Source: Nereocystis luetkeana (taxonomy: Eukaryota; Sar; Phaeophyceae; Laminariales; Laminariaceae). Taken from it: a stretch of DNA of 64,000 bases. Location: positions 988,336 to 1,052,335 of the forward strand of contig JARUPZ010000035.1 of assembly GCA_031213475.1 (NCBI GenBank), written 5' to 3'. Position 1 is the stretch's first letter. Each line of letters begins with the position of its first letter. Shown piece after piece: positions 32,791-44,305 of the stretch. Under the pieces are notes generated by a model that searched no databases, was not told the origin of the DNA, and saw only the letters and a list, made by a program, of their open reading frames with translations. The translations under genes and the position numbers were made by a program.

Positions 32791-35700
32791 CCGCTCGTGA
32801 AATGCTTCCCGCGCCTCGCCCACAGGACGTCACACTGGATTTCAGTACCACGCCTGTTTTTCCCGCTGCTGTAGCCACTCACGGCAATTCTGTTGAGAAT
32901 TATCGCGCCGATGCGAATTTGAATACTACTGTTAGAGGGGGCGATGCTTTTAATAGGCCCTCCAGTACCGGTGATGTCCCAAAACCAACCACACTTGCTG
33001 TTAGTACACGTACAAACCGTGACGACCGCCCTTTTATCGTGACACCTTCTGGGGTCGATGCTCGCTCCCCACGCGTTCGTAGCGCTCGCCGAACGGCGCG
33101 CCATGCCTTGCTCACTGCTACACAAGTTGCTGGAACACAAGCCGCGGCTACTGCCTCCGCTGCTTCTGCGCTCCACGGCCTTGAGAACCACCGAATCCCG
33201 TCCCCCCCTGCCCCGGCACCTTCCCCTGCTCCGACATATTTCGCCCGCCCCCGCCTCAGCATGTCACGGACGGCAAATGCACTGGAGGAGGCATTCAACC
33301 CCGCCAGGTCTACCGGCGGCCGGAGGACCCACGGCTCCTCTCCCTCGTCGGGAGAGAGGAAACCCGAGCTCGCGGGCCCCATGACTCTGGAGGACGCCGT
33401 GGACCTCAAGCACCCTGACTCGGAGGACGAGCGAACGGCTGGCGGCCGCGAAACCTGTGCACAAGCGTCGCCTTTCCGGCTGCCTGGAGCCTGGACCTCC
33501 TTCCCTTCGCCGGACAGGGCAGCCATTCTCCAGCACTGGCCCGCATTTCGGGGCGCACCGCGGGATTCAAGGCGGAAGACCCGACGCGTGACCAGGCCGA
33601 CGTCATCGGGGCCGAGCAGACTCCTACTGCCGCTGACGGTCAACTCGACGTCGTCGTGGCCGAGCGGGCTTCGGCCGCCGCCGAGCCCTTCGGTGTCGCC
33701 TCGGAGCGAACCGCGAGACGCCGGGCGCACGCGCTCACGGCGGCCGAGCAAGAAGCATCAGCTGCCGCTCGCACCGTCACCAACGCTGCCAGAGCCTCGG
33801 AGACCGCCGACGGCGCCTCCAAGGCTGCCGCCGCGGTCTCCGAGGACGCCGCGGGCTCCGCCTCCCACGCCCAGGAATGCAGAGAAGCTCTGTGGGCTGC
33901 CCGGGCGAACAGCGCGACGAAGACCCGTCGTGTTGCCGAGGCAGGAGCTGAGCTGAGAGCCTTCCCCTCGTCGCGACAGAGACAATGGCCGCCCCAGTCC
34001 CCATTCCAGCCCCCGGACTTGGCCCCTTAGACCAGCACCTCTCCAGCGCCACCGCTGTTGACGCCCGGGCCCGAAGGCCCGGGGACATGGACCTTCTGCT
34101 GGGGAGTATCGCCTGCATGGCGGCTGGCCCTTACAAGTTGCTCCCTTCTGCCGCGGCGTCGGCGGTGGTCTCCTGTGCCCGCGACCTCCAAAACGTAATG
34201 CCAGAAGACAACCTCTCCTTCAACGAGGCCTGGAATTAGACGGCCATGGACACCTAGCAGCAAAAGCAGAGCCTGCCGCTCACCATGGACCTCGTGGTGA
34301 GCCTTCGGAAGGCGCATGATGTTTCACCCACCCCCATTTGCTGGCCTGATCCCCCGACCTACCTCGCCCACCTCAGGAGCCAGGAGCGCTACGGCCACCA
34401 TGGACACCAGCTCCCGGACGTGGGACAGGGCCCTGGGCTGGCCCATGCCCCCTTCAACCGCCCCTCGGACGACCGGGTCCACCGGCATCCGGGGGTGGGC
34501 GATAGCTCTGGGCCCCGCGCCAGCCCCCACCGCCGTGCTGGCGACCGGGACCACCGGCACCCGAGCATTGGAGGGCACGGCAGGTCCCGCCGCGGCCCTG
34601 CTACGGATAGCGACAGCGCCACATCTCGGCGAAACGGGGCTGGACGTCGCAGAAACCGAGGTCAGGGAAAGGAGAGCTCGAATGACGGGCGCAACAGGAG
34701 ATACCGCCCACGGGGAGACGCTTCTCGACCCAGTTCCTCCTCGGACGGCAGCAGCCCCACCCCCGAGGTCTCGGGCGCTACCACCAAGAGAAAAGTGGTT
34801 CCCTCTCTCACCGATGTTGCTTCTCCCGCCGCGCTTCTTGGTCGCTTGACCATGCGTGATGACCGCGCCATGCCTGTGTCGTCTAACCTTGCTCACTCTT
34901 GAAAATCGGCGATCGACTCTGCCGGCGCAGCCGCCGCGAAAAAGCACACCACCGACGATCAACGGGCGTACAAACACCTGGGACTCAAAGACATCTCTCG
35001 CATTTCTGTCCTACCTTTTCCCTCTTCGATTAACCCTTCCGATGCCGCGCAGCAACTCACTCGTTCGGTAAAGGCCGGCGCGTCTGAAAATCTCATTATC
35101 TGCAACGATGGCAGCCATGAAGGCCTTTGTTCTACCGATTGGATCCCCGGCTGGGAGTACGCCCTCAAGAAATATTTCGCGCGCGCCATCGCACCTGACA
35201 AGCCCACGACGCCCCCCCTCACTACCTTGATCGCTGATGTTTTCGGACAGGTGTGGCGCGCCCTCGCAGCCGGAGCCACGGGCCCGCCGGCGTTCACGCT
35301 CCTCCTGAGGTTGCTGAGCAACTACTTCGACCGCACCGAAATGGGGGCCAGCCACACCAAGTTGCATAATTTTGGCGTGCCTAACGGGACCCCATTTTGC
35401 GATTTTAGTCGTGCATTTCGAGGGGTGGTGTCGGCAGCGACGGCGACTGAGCGTCTTTTAGCACCGGGGGTGGAGGTTGTTTTGGAGGTGATTCGGCTGG
35501 CAGTCAACGAGCAGTACCCCAGCTTGATGCCCACGCTGTACCCGGGAGTTTCAGCTACGGTATCGAGGCCGTTCGGTAAGTTGGACGCCATGTGGGTGGC
35601 TTTTTGAGACTCTCGCGAATACTAAGACACCTGCCATCAATGGCGTAAGATATTTTCTTTGTCTGCTTCTTCGACGGGTGTGCGGTTATCCGCCCCGTCG

Positions 35701-36435
35701 GGGCCCCGTCCCACCAGCATTGGTCGCGGCCAGGGCCGGACGCTTCCCCAGTCGCCTGCTGGGCAGACGGGATCGCGCAATAATCCGCTTGTGTTGAGCG
35801 TCCACAAATCCATCCCTGACTGCCTCGACCCGTGGTTTGACACCTCTTCTAGCTGCTGGCCCCTAGAAGAACACCACTACGCTGAAGTTCACGCTGTATG
35901 CATGTCCATCCAGACAGAGGACCCTGCCCTCTGGAGCGGCGTTTTTTCATCGTCCGCCCGCGCGGTCGTCCTCAGCGAATACCGAGGTCATTGCTTGAAC
36001 TACCACGAAGACTCACACTCCCTCACACAGTGTAGACACCCCTTTCGAAATCTTAGCGGCATTTTGAAGCCTGACCTCGGAACGCTAGGTGACGACGGCG
36101 AGGCGTTCCTTCGTTGGCAAGAACGCATGATCAGACACCGCCGCGAGAACAATTCACGATCGAACAAGCACAACCAGACGAAACAAAGGCGTCGTTCCGG
36201 CCACTCGCGTGGGCAGCACCACGGCCAGGGTCTGCAGAACAGACAAGGTGGCGACTATGACACACACGCGGAACGAGGACACCAACAGTCTAACTCCAAC
36301 CATCACGGTGGTGGTTCCACCTCTCGTGCCTCTTCCACCCCAGCTCCCGCCTCGGGGGTTCGCTACGGTGCTTCGCATGACCCGGGCGGAAACCCGAACG
36401 GACGCCAGCCAGGCATCTTCCGCGCCGGTAACTGA
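32772..36435 (+). pseudogene. Gypsy Gag remnant, inverted relative to pol
   Basis: Starts at ATG 32772 and can be followed through three frames: 32772-33600, then about 33600-34030, then 33985-36435, the last with stops near 34237, 34255, 34900 and 35605. The order is: Ala/Pro-rich N-terminus; Ala-rich, probably coiled-coil segment (SERTARRRAHALTAAEQEAS); Arg/Ser-rich basic linker (34.4-34.8 kb); a globular part beginning KHLGLKDISRISVLPFP (34970), likely capsid; and a CCHC-type zinc knuckle near 35990-36040, CLNYHEDSHSLTQC, in which the second Cys is Tyr. A Gly/His/Gln-rich tail follows. Several frameshifts and stops make it inactive. Confidence 0.65.
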
Positions 36436-37404
36436 CAGGTCGACGGCGGTTTGCCTCCTCCTACTGGTCCGCCGCCAGCATTGCCGGGAGGAAAAACATT
36501 GATTTCACAAGATGCTCGCGTCCCAGGCTTGCTCAGGGCTCAGCGCCGGCCTTTTTTCCCGCTCCTACCCCGCGCGTTGCTTTGTACTTATGGACCGACG
36601 CAGCGACTCAGCTCCACTGGTTTTACCGGGGAGCCCCCAGGCGTCTTCCCCGACGTCGGGAGCCCGCGCCTCAAACTCCGCTCCCGTCAACCTGGGCACG
36701 AGAGCAGGCACGATAAACGCCGCTCTCCCGAACCACGCATCGTGCAGCACCACGAGGGTCGCGCCGTCGCGTCGTTTTTTTCAGCGAGGGTGTCCCCCTC
36801 CCCCACCTCCCGGCCATGCAGTGACGGTCGGTTTGAGGTGCGGAAAGGCCAACATTGAAACCCCGAGATCTCGGTTGAAGCTCGACTCGGTGTTTCCTCG
36901 CAATAACGGTAGCTGCTCCAAACTTTTTCCTATCAAGGAGGAGTCGACAAGAGTAGCTACCTCGTCCCCCTTCCCCACCAGGTCTACAGGACGGAAGCCC
37001 TTTTCGGTGGACCCTTTGTTGCCTCCCCCTTGAGCACCGTTCTTGACGTCGTCTACAGGGTCTGCAGGCTTTCTTTTGTCTTCGCGCACGCCACTCCACG
37101 TGCCAGCGCTCCTTCGGCACCAGTGGCAGAGGAGAAACCTGCCACTGCCCGTCGAGCCACTCGTGACTCCACGGCCCCCCGTCAGATCAACCGGGCAGCA
37201 TACCCGTGAAATTCGGAAGAATCGCAGCAGCAGACCGGGCTCAGATTCCCCTGCCCCCTTTGGTCTAGGATAGAGATCATCGGGCGCAGTAAGAGAACTT
37301 TCTGGGCGATTTTTTGCCTACGGGCAATGGTGACACAAAGCCAGTATACGTGGAACCGGACTCGCCTCGTGCATCAGGGGCTCAGTGTTCACAGGGAAGC
37401 AAAC
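36190..37404 (+). repeat. Inverted-repeat arm 1 (Gag C-terminal tail)
   Basis: This 1.2 kb is repeated on the minus strand at 40735-41975 at high identity (shared words include GCTCGCGTCCCAGGCTTGCT and GTCGGTTTGAGGTGCGG). Arm 2 has an extra copy of a short GACGTCGGGGAAGACG-type unit (41475-41525). Arm 1 ends at about 37404, in the middle of the segment that in arm 2 leads into the NADAR domain. Confidence 0.85.
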
Positions 37405-39926
37405 CCCCCCACACACACACTAGCCCACTCGAACCGACACGAGGGGTCGGCGAAGAGCGAGTGCGAAGCCCGCAGGCTCGTATGAGGAAAATACCACCGT
37501 CTTCGACGGGGGTGGGGCTGATAGACCCACTGCGGTCGTGTTCTGTGGCGGACTCCTGCAAGCGGGAGAGAAAATCAGCATCTCCGTAGGCGCTGCCCTT
37601 ACGGTACTTGAGGGTGTAGTAGAACGCATGGAGGACCTCGAGCAACCGTTGGACGCGCGCGTTATGGTCCCTTACTTTGCCGATACTCCCAAGTGATTTG
37701 TGGTCCGAAAGTATGGGAATCTTTGTGCCCCATAGGGAACTTCGGAGTCGTTTTGATGGCCAAGACAATGCTGCCTGCTTTCAAGTCTAGCGGGGTCCAG
37801 TGCCTTTCGAAATCGAGGGTAGCGCGACTGATATAAGATGGGCCGCACTGAGCCGTCCGGTAGTTCTTGTTCGAGCGCGGCACCAAAACCGTCGATGCAG
37901 ACGTCACAGTACACGTGGACGGGCGGGAACCGTCGGCTACAGCGTCGCGGTCCGGGAAGATCAAAATTGGCGGGGCAGCGAGCTCGGCGAGGATCTTGCG
38001 AACGATAACTTCCTAGGCCGGCATAAAGACGTACTTAACCCCCTTCCGGAGAAGGGCGGTGAGAGGGCGGATCACGATAGACAGGTCGCACAGGAATTTG
38101 CGATAATATCCCACGCCGCCCATCAGCGCACGGGCCTGCTTGAGGTTCTTGGGCATGGGCAATTTCATCTAAGCCGAATGTTTTTCCGCGTTGGGGCGTA
38201 TACCCGCGGGCAAAATGGAGTGGCCCATAAATTTTGCGTCCGTGGCGCCAAGGCGAGCCTTCGAGGGGGAGAGCTTGAGGTTGTGTTGGCGCAGGCGTTC
38301 GAAGAGGGCTCGTATCGTCTACGATCCTCTTGATGTGGGCCGCCGGATCAGAGTCGAAGATCATCACATCATCGAGGTAGGCCGCCACCTGTGCCAGACC
38401 TTTAATGACTTCGTTAATCACTTTGACGAACCAGCCGGGCGAAGCATTACCGCCTTGGGGCATGAAGAACCACTCGTAGAGGCCCGTGGGGGTGCAAAAC
38501 ACTGTGAGAGGGACGGTGTCCTTGTGCGCGGTAATCTGGTGGAACGAGGAGACCAAAGCGAAGGGGGGAAAACACCCGTTCCTTCCCCAGGGAGTCGAGG
38601 ACTTGGTCCACGCGAAGAATAGGCAGATGGCTGAGGCGGCTGATATAATTGAGTTTCTTTTAGTTCACGGTGATCCGAACGCCTCCAGACTTCGTCGGGA
38701 TGACCACCAGCGGGCTCAAGTACGGAGAGGTCGAGCGCTGGATCAGGCCGGCCGCCAGGTACTGGTCCAAGGTGGCCTCCAACTCCTTGGCCATAATGGG
38801 ATTGAACCGGTGCGGCCTGGACGTGACAGGAGCGCTACCTCCAGAGACCGAAATCACGGAAGACATCAACGAGCAGAAACCAAACCGACTCGAACTTCGA
38901 GAAAACGTCAGGAAATTCGCGGAGAACACCTCCCAGCACTTCGATGGCCTCAGGGGTCCAGTCCGTGCTGTGAAGATCAGAAGAAAGCGCTCGCAGATGT
39001 AACGTCAAACGTGCCCAGACGCGCAGGAACGAAGCGCGCTGTTCTGGGCTCAAACGCTCGAGTAGTGCAGGCGAGGGCGGGGCTGGAGGTGCGAGGGGTG
39101 AAGCTGTAACTGCGGAGACGGGAGCCACCTCAGATAAACCGAAGGGAGGGCTGGGGGCTCTGTTGTCCTGCTGCAAAACGTCCATCGGGACGCTCAGTAG
39201 TGGGCCGTGGATGACGTCGAGATTATCCCCCGATTCGAGATCTGCCACTCTAACGAGGGGAAGAACCTGCCGCCCGGAAGCGACGAAGTGCTCCTCAACC
39301 GAGGGTAGGTCGGGCAGGGGCATCATGTCGACCAGGTAGTGTCCAGTGAGTGCCGGAGAGGCCATCGTGGCGAACCAAGAAGTTGGGGACCGTCGGATAG
39401 GGTGACGCCTACAGCGCCCTCGTAGCGTAGATGGAACCCTCCAACCGAAGCGGCGGGGTCGATGGCGTAGACGGACGTGCCTGTCGGGACGTGGTGAACT
39501 ACGCCCATCTCGCCGAAAACGCGTGGGTCTGACGGCCGAGGTGGCAGAGAGCGGTAGGAGCGGCTATTTTAACGCATCCAGCCGCGACGTCCCAGCAGTA
39601 CTGCATGCTGCATCACGGAGGGGGGAACCACGCAGACCCACACTGCGAGGGAGAACGTAGGTTCATTTTCTCCAACAAAGTGGACGTTCAGACGCACACT
39701 TGTCGCAGAGGGGCCGATCCACCAAAACCCAAAAAGAACGAGGGGTGCATTTCTGCTTGCACGTGGTGGATGCCGCACCAACGGAAAGTATGCGATCCAA
39801 AATATTTCGTCGAATGAAAGTCTGCGGGCAGCCAGTACCAAGAAGCTCCACGCAACAATAAGGCGCAAGAACGCCAGCTCCGCTGTGAATCGCGAGTTTG
39901 GTTGTAAAAGAGGCGTCGTCGAGGGT
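37405..39926 (-). pseudogene. Ty3/gypsy Pol remnant: protease, RT, RNase H
   Basis: Read from high to low coordinates. The aspartic protease core lies at about 39926-39570; the active-site triad at 39839 reads GTG instead of DTG (context VELLGTGCPQTF), so it is inactive, and a frameshift follows. A linker covers 39509-38960. RT begins with RPHRFNPIMAKELEATLDQY (about 38810) and SPYLSPLVVIPTKSGGVRI, shifts frame, and continues with VSSFHQITAHKDTVPLTVF, GLYEWFFMPQG and the catalytic YLDDV box (38380-38370). RNase H lies at 37914-37440 (VYCDVCIDGFGAALEQEL, then SDHKSL and KGSAYGDADFLSRL), again in more than one frame. Order protease-RT-RNase H is that of Ty3/gypsy. It ends at the inversion point near 37404; integrase is missing. 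Confidence 0.85.
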
Positions 39927-40193
39927 AATGGTGCCCCCGACGAGGCAGGGGCCGTGTTCTGACAGCGCGAGGGAGGGGTCGACACTAGGGGCGCCCGCCA
40001 AAACCTCGGGGCTGTGATCAGCGGACGCGTCAGAAAAACAGGTCGAAAACTCCGAGGGAGGACCTGGGCATGCGCAGGCCTCGGCCGAAAGGCGTGGCGG
40101 CGCTGGTGAAATCTCACGAATTCTGTCAGTTGTGGTCGGAGTGAACAATTGATGAGAGGAGGCGGGGTGTGCCAACCCCGCCTCACTTGAGCA

Positions 40194-40625
40194 AACGGTG
40201 TCGCGAACGGCGGAAAGAGCTTTCCCGAGATTTTTTTTCCCACGCCATCGAGAGGGGTCTTGAGCCTCGGGGTCTTCTGCCCGGAGACCGATGCCCCCCA
40301 CGGGGTCAAAAGGGCTGGCTTCAGCCAATTGTTTTGTGCCAGTGCTCGCTAGGTGCTGCTTCATCGCTGGGTTCTGCGTTAATTTGTCAAAATAACCAGC
40401 AAGGACGGCGCCTCTCCAAAAGCAGTCCCAGAAAGCGCAATCGAAGATATGCACGCCTTGACCTAGGCGTTTGTGCTCGCGTGGATCTGGCGAGGCCATA
40501 ACCCGCTCCGCTGCGTCGTGGTCCTAAAAAACGCGGGCCTTTTCAGCCATCAAATACTGCTCCACGCAGGAATATGACACATCGTCAACGACAAAAGACG
40601 AGGGGGACCACTGCGAAAAATAGAA
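40194..40625 (-). pseudogene. NADAR (YbiA-like) domain inside gypsy polyprotein
   Basis: Continuous 144-codon frame broken only by one TAG (about 40526). Family landmarks in order: FSQWSPSSF, YSCVEQYLMAEKA (with the conserved Glu), MASPDPREHKRLG, TQNPAMKQHL then LAEASPFDPV, GIGLRAEDP, and KKNLGKALSAVRD. These match the whole YbiA/NADAR fold (usual length about 150 residues), except that the Trp expected in the D-x-WG-x-G motif is Gly. Known members act on ADP-ribose-linked or riboflavin-pathway N-glycosides; a role in a retroelement is inference. The domain lies in frame between the Gag tail and the protease, so it belongs to the element, not to a neighbouring gene. The stop looks like a single Gln-to-amber change. 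Confidence 0.85.
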
Positions 40626-40734
40626 GGGGGGTCTGCCAGAACAGTACCAACCGCTCCGTTGAATACTCGAGAGTAGGGTTAAAACCGACGGTGCCGAGTC
40701 ATCGGTGGCCGCAGTTGCGGTGTGTGGGGGAGGG

Positions 40735-41975
40735 AGTGTGCTTCTCTGAGAACACTGAGCCCCTGATGCACGAGGCGAGTCCGGTTCCACGTATACTGGC
40801 TCTGTGTCACCATTTCCCGTGGGCAAAAAATCGCCCAGAAAGTTCTCTTACTGCGTCCGATTATCTCTGTCCTAGATCAAAGGGGGAAGGGGAATCTGAG
40901 CCCGGTCTGCTTGACAAGAGCTACGATTCTTCCGAATTTCACGGGTATGCTGTCCGATTGATCTGACGGGAGGCCGTGGAGTCACGAGTGGCTCGACGGG
41001 CAGTGACAGGTTTCTCCTCTGCCACTGGAGCCGAAGGAGCGCTGCGCACGTGGAGTGGCGTGCGCGAAGACAAAAGAAAGCCTGCAGACCCTGTAGACGA
41101 CTTCAAGAACGGTGCTCGAGTAGGAGGCAACAAAGGGTCCACCGAAAAGGGCTTCCGTCCTGTAGGCCTGGTGGGGAAGGGGGACGAGGTAGCTACTCTT
41201 GTTGACTCCTCCTTGATAGGGAAAAGGGTTGAGCGGCCACCGTTATTGCGAGGAAACACCGAGTCGAGCTTCAACCGAAATCTCGGGGTTTCAATGTTGG
41301 CCTTACCGCACCTCAAACCGACCGTCACTGCATGGCCGGGACCCTCGCTGAAAAAAACGACGCGACGGCGCGACCCTCGTGGTGCTGCACGATGCGTGGT
41401 TCGGGAGAGCGGCGTTTATCGCGCCTGCTCTCGTGCCCAGGTTGAGGGGAGCGGAGTTTGAGGCGCGGGCTCCCGACGTCGGGGAAGACGTCTGGGGGCT
41501 CCCGACGTCGGGGAAGACGCCTGGGGGCTCCCCGGTAAAACCAGTGGAGCTGAGTCGCTGTGTCGGTCCATAAGTACAAAGCAACGCGCGGGGTAGGAGC
41601 GGGAAAAAAGGCCGGCGCTGAGCCCTGAGCAAGCCTGGGACGCGAGCATCTTGTGAAATCAATGTTTTTCCTCCCGGCAATGCTGGCGGCGGACCGGCAG
41701 GAGGAGACAAACCGCCGTCGACCTGTCAGTTACCGGCGCGGAAGGTGCCTGGCTGGCGTCCGTTCGGGTTTCCGCCCGGGTCATGAGAAGAACCGTAGCG
41801 AACCCCGAGGCGGGAGCTGGGGTGGAAGAGGCAGGGGAGGTGGAACCACCACCGTGATGGCTGGAGTTAGACTGTTGATGTCCTCGTTCCGCGTGTGTGT
41901 TATAGTCGTCACGTTGTCTGTTCTGCAGGCCCTGGCCGTGATGCTGCCCACGCGAGTGTCCTGCCGTCGACGCCA
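40735..41975 (-). repeat. Inverted-repeat arm 2 (Gag tail next to the right LTR)
   Basis: Minus-strand copy of 36190-37404. Here the Gag tail (HSRGQHHGQGLQNRQ) starts only a few bases inside the right LTR, so the primer-binding site and the N-terminal two thirds of Gag have been deleted from this side. It runs without a break into the NADAR-containing frame (MPTGNGDTEPVYVEPDSPR at 40826). Confidence 0.85.
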
Positions 41976-41977
41976 CT

Positions 41978-42253
41978 TGTTATGATCAGAGATCAGAACA
42001 CTTTTAATCCTAGGACAGGTTTGCCTATTAAGTCTGCACTCGTACTCATGTGTGTTGTTTGCTGAGAGATAAAAGAAGAGCAGGCTGTATTCCTTTCATG
42101 CACGCGGAGACTGAGAGCCAAGCTCGTGCCTCGCTGGAAAAACCCCTGGTTGTTCATCTAAGATACGCCTTCCAAGTACTACAGATACGACCCCAATACT
42201 TGAACCCAGGTAATTACTTGGCTTTCCGCCTCATTCAAGGAAGTATCATAACA
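41978..42253 (-). mobile_element. LTR of Ty3/gypsy element (right copy, 5' LTR of the minus-strand element)
   Basis: 276 bp, TGTTATGATCA to AGTATCATAACA, same orientation as 31140-31392. It is about 20 bp longer, with an insertion near 42090 (TTCCTTTCATGCACGC). Flanking 5-mers do not match those of the left LTR, so no target duplication is preserved. Confidence 0.8.
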
Positions 42254-43028
42254 CCTGCCCATGAAAACCCATTTTTTTTCAAGCGCCTGAACATTAAGCG
42301 TGTGGCCTCCAAAATCTGATTTTTCTTGTTTTCTTTAGGGTATAGGTACCATGGGACCCACTTGGACCTGCAGAGAGTCGCTCCGTTTGGTTGGCTGCGG
42401 TGGAAGCGCCAAGAGTATTTATTCTGGCACCCCCCCCCCCCGTTGCCAGCTCTCAAGCTTCTCGACTATCCTCGCGGAACGGCCTGCTCGGTATGAAATT
42501 ATCTTGCGTTACCAGACTTGAGACCACCTCGACGCGGGGTGGGGCAGGCGAACTGCCGTGCTTGTCCACGGTGCTGTAACATGACTCCGGTGACCACGGA
42601 AAACAACAAAACATACATCGCAACAACCTAACTGATGCACATCGTACACCTCAAAAAAGGAAATGTTAAATCGGCGAACGTGTGTATGTGAAAATACGTA
42701 CGTACGAGTACAGAGTTTATATGACAAGAATTTCAACCGAGGGACCGCAGACGCACACGCAGAGAAAAAGCAGTGTACGTATGGCCTCTCTGATTGGTTC
42801 AAAATTGATCAAAATCAGTTGAAAGCTAGACCGAGTAGACAAAGTCAGGTATACCATGGCCTTTTCGAGCCAAAATCAGGTACGGTGTCCATGGCCTTTT
42901 CGAGCCAAAAGCAGGTACGGTGTCAGTCTGGCCAATAGCAGGGCTGCTGGCGTTTGATTTGTACTTGTTCCAAGCATTAATTAGTTATGGCCCAAAAGTG
43001 GCCAGGTATACCTGATTTCGGCTAACTC
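42254..43028. other. No gene; short direct repeats
   Basis: A poly-C run (42431) and a 36-bp unit, AGCCAAAATCAGGTACGGTG followed by TCCATGGCCTTTTCG, present two to three times (42846-42920). A related CAAAATCAGGTAC word occurs left of the gypsy LTR at 31045. Confidence 0.5.
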
Positions 43029-43034
43029 ATTGTT

Positions 43035-43428
43035 TTTTTTTGTCATGGAAGCCCACGGAAACTCCCACGGAAGCTTTCACTACTACTGCCACTACCAGCC
43101 CTGCACTACTTCCATGGAAGTAAACTCCGATTCCATGGAAGTTTCCGAGGAATGTTTGGGAGCTTTCGCGATAATAGCGCAAACTTCCACGGAAGTTTCT
43201 GTGAAATACATATGGAATTTTTCATGGCAGCTTCCGTGGAAGCTTCTGTGGAAGCTTACGCTGCTTCCACGAAAGCTATACTTCCTCCGTAGAAGCTTTC
43301 ATGTGGTTGCATGTAATCTTCCGTGGAAGTAGTAGAAGCTGTATGGAAGCTGACGCCATCCCCACTACTTTCACGGAAGCTACTTCCGTTGGGGCTTTCA
43401 TGTGCTTGCATGGGAAGCTTCCGTGGAA
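43035..43428 (+). repeat. CTTCCRYGGAAG palindrome field, left part
   Basis: Repeated 12-bp palindromes such as CTTCCATGGAAG, CTTCCACGGAAG and CTTCCGTGGAAG, at irregular spacing of 10-60 bp. The field continues at 46771 after the copia insertion. Confidence 0.8.
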
Positions 43429-43433
43429 GTCCA

Positions 43434-43848
43434 TATTAAGAAATAGGCAGTACCAGGTATGTACATAGCCTATTTAGTCAATGCTTCGTAAGTTGCAGTC
43501 AAACTAGTTACACCGTATTATGAGTAACGGGAATTTGTATGACCTTCGAGAAGTTCTTGTAGTCGACGAGTTGCAGCAACAAGCCGTCGGTAGACGTTGC
43601 TGTAAAAGGCCATGAAGAAGATTGAGGAACTGGAGTGTTTGCGCACCCCCCACGTTCACTCGTCAAACCGCATCTGAAGTTACCACAGTTCATCGTCCTA
43701 AGCCTTTATTGCCCTGAAGCGGCCTTTTTCAAGAGTCATTCATTCTTCACATCCTCGACACACAGCGTGTCTGCTCGGTCTGCTGAAAGACTGACAGCGC
43801 CACGCTTTGCAGCCTACTGTGCAGGGATACCATCGAATATTCTTAACA
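43434..43848 (+). mobile_element. Ty1/copia 5' LTR
   Basis: 415 bp, TATTAAGAAATAGGCAG to CTTAACA (the first G is mutated to A). It differs from the 3' LTR by a TACCAGGTA at 43451 replacing a plain TA, and by a stretch after the 'tagcctatt' block. GTCCA precedes it (43429-43433). Confidence 0.9.
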
Positions 43849-43860
43849 GGTTATGAGCCT
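43849..43860 (+). other. Primer-binding site of the copia element
   Basis: GGTTATGAGCCT directly follows the 5' LTR. Similar GGTTATGAGCC sites are used by copia elements primed by initiator methionine tRNA; the pairing was not checked against a tRNA of this organism. Confidence 0.55.
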
Positions 43861-44305
43861 CGTTTTTCAGCGCTGCGCGCGCATCGGGAACCTTTGTGGG
43901 CCCGGAGCAGGAGCAGCAGCTGGGGGTTTTACACAAAGCTTCTCAGTTTTCCTTTGATTTTACACAAAGCTCCTCAGCTTTATTACCATTTTTCAGCGCT
44001 CCGACGACACAGCTTGGTTCCGCGATTCAGCGGCCCAACACAGACTCGGGCGGGTGTTTCTTTTATTTTTCGACACCGCGACGGAGACTCGGGTTCGTCT
44101 TCATCTATTCTACTCTATCTACTATAGATTCCAACTCAGACTCGGGCGAGTTTGCCTATTCGTTTGTTTGTTGGTCTGTTTAGATCTGTTTGTTTCTTTG
44201 TTTCTTTGTTTTTTACAGTACAGCGACCGAGACTCGGATCCCTCTTTTATCTGCTATATCGTGTGCCTTGAAGGAACAGTTCCGCTTTAGCGTCGAGAGG
44301 TCGGC

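Noticed and set aside
32772-37404. Intact host gene for an Ala/Pro-rich protein
   Set aside because: Changes of frame, several stops, a zinc-knuckle motif, and an inverted copy beside a gypsy LTR show it is a Gag remnant.
40524-40826. Free-standing host NADAR gene
   Set aside because: The frame is continuous with the Gag tail upstream and the protease downstream, inside the LTR pair.
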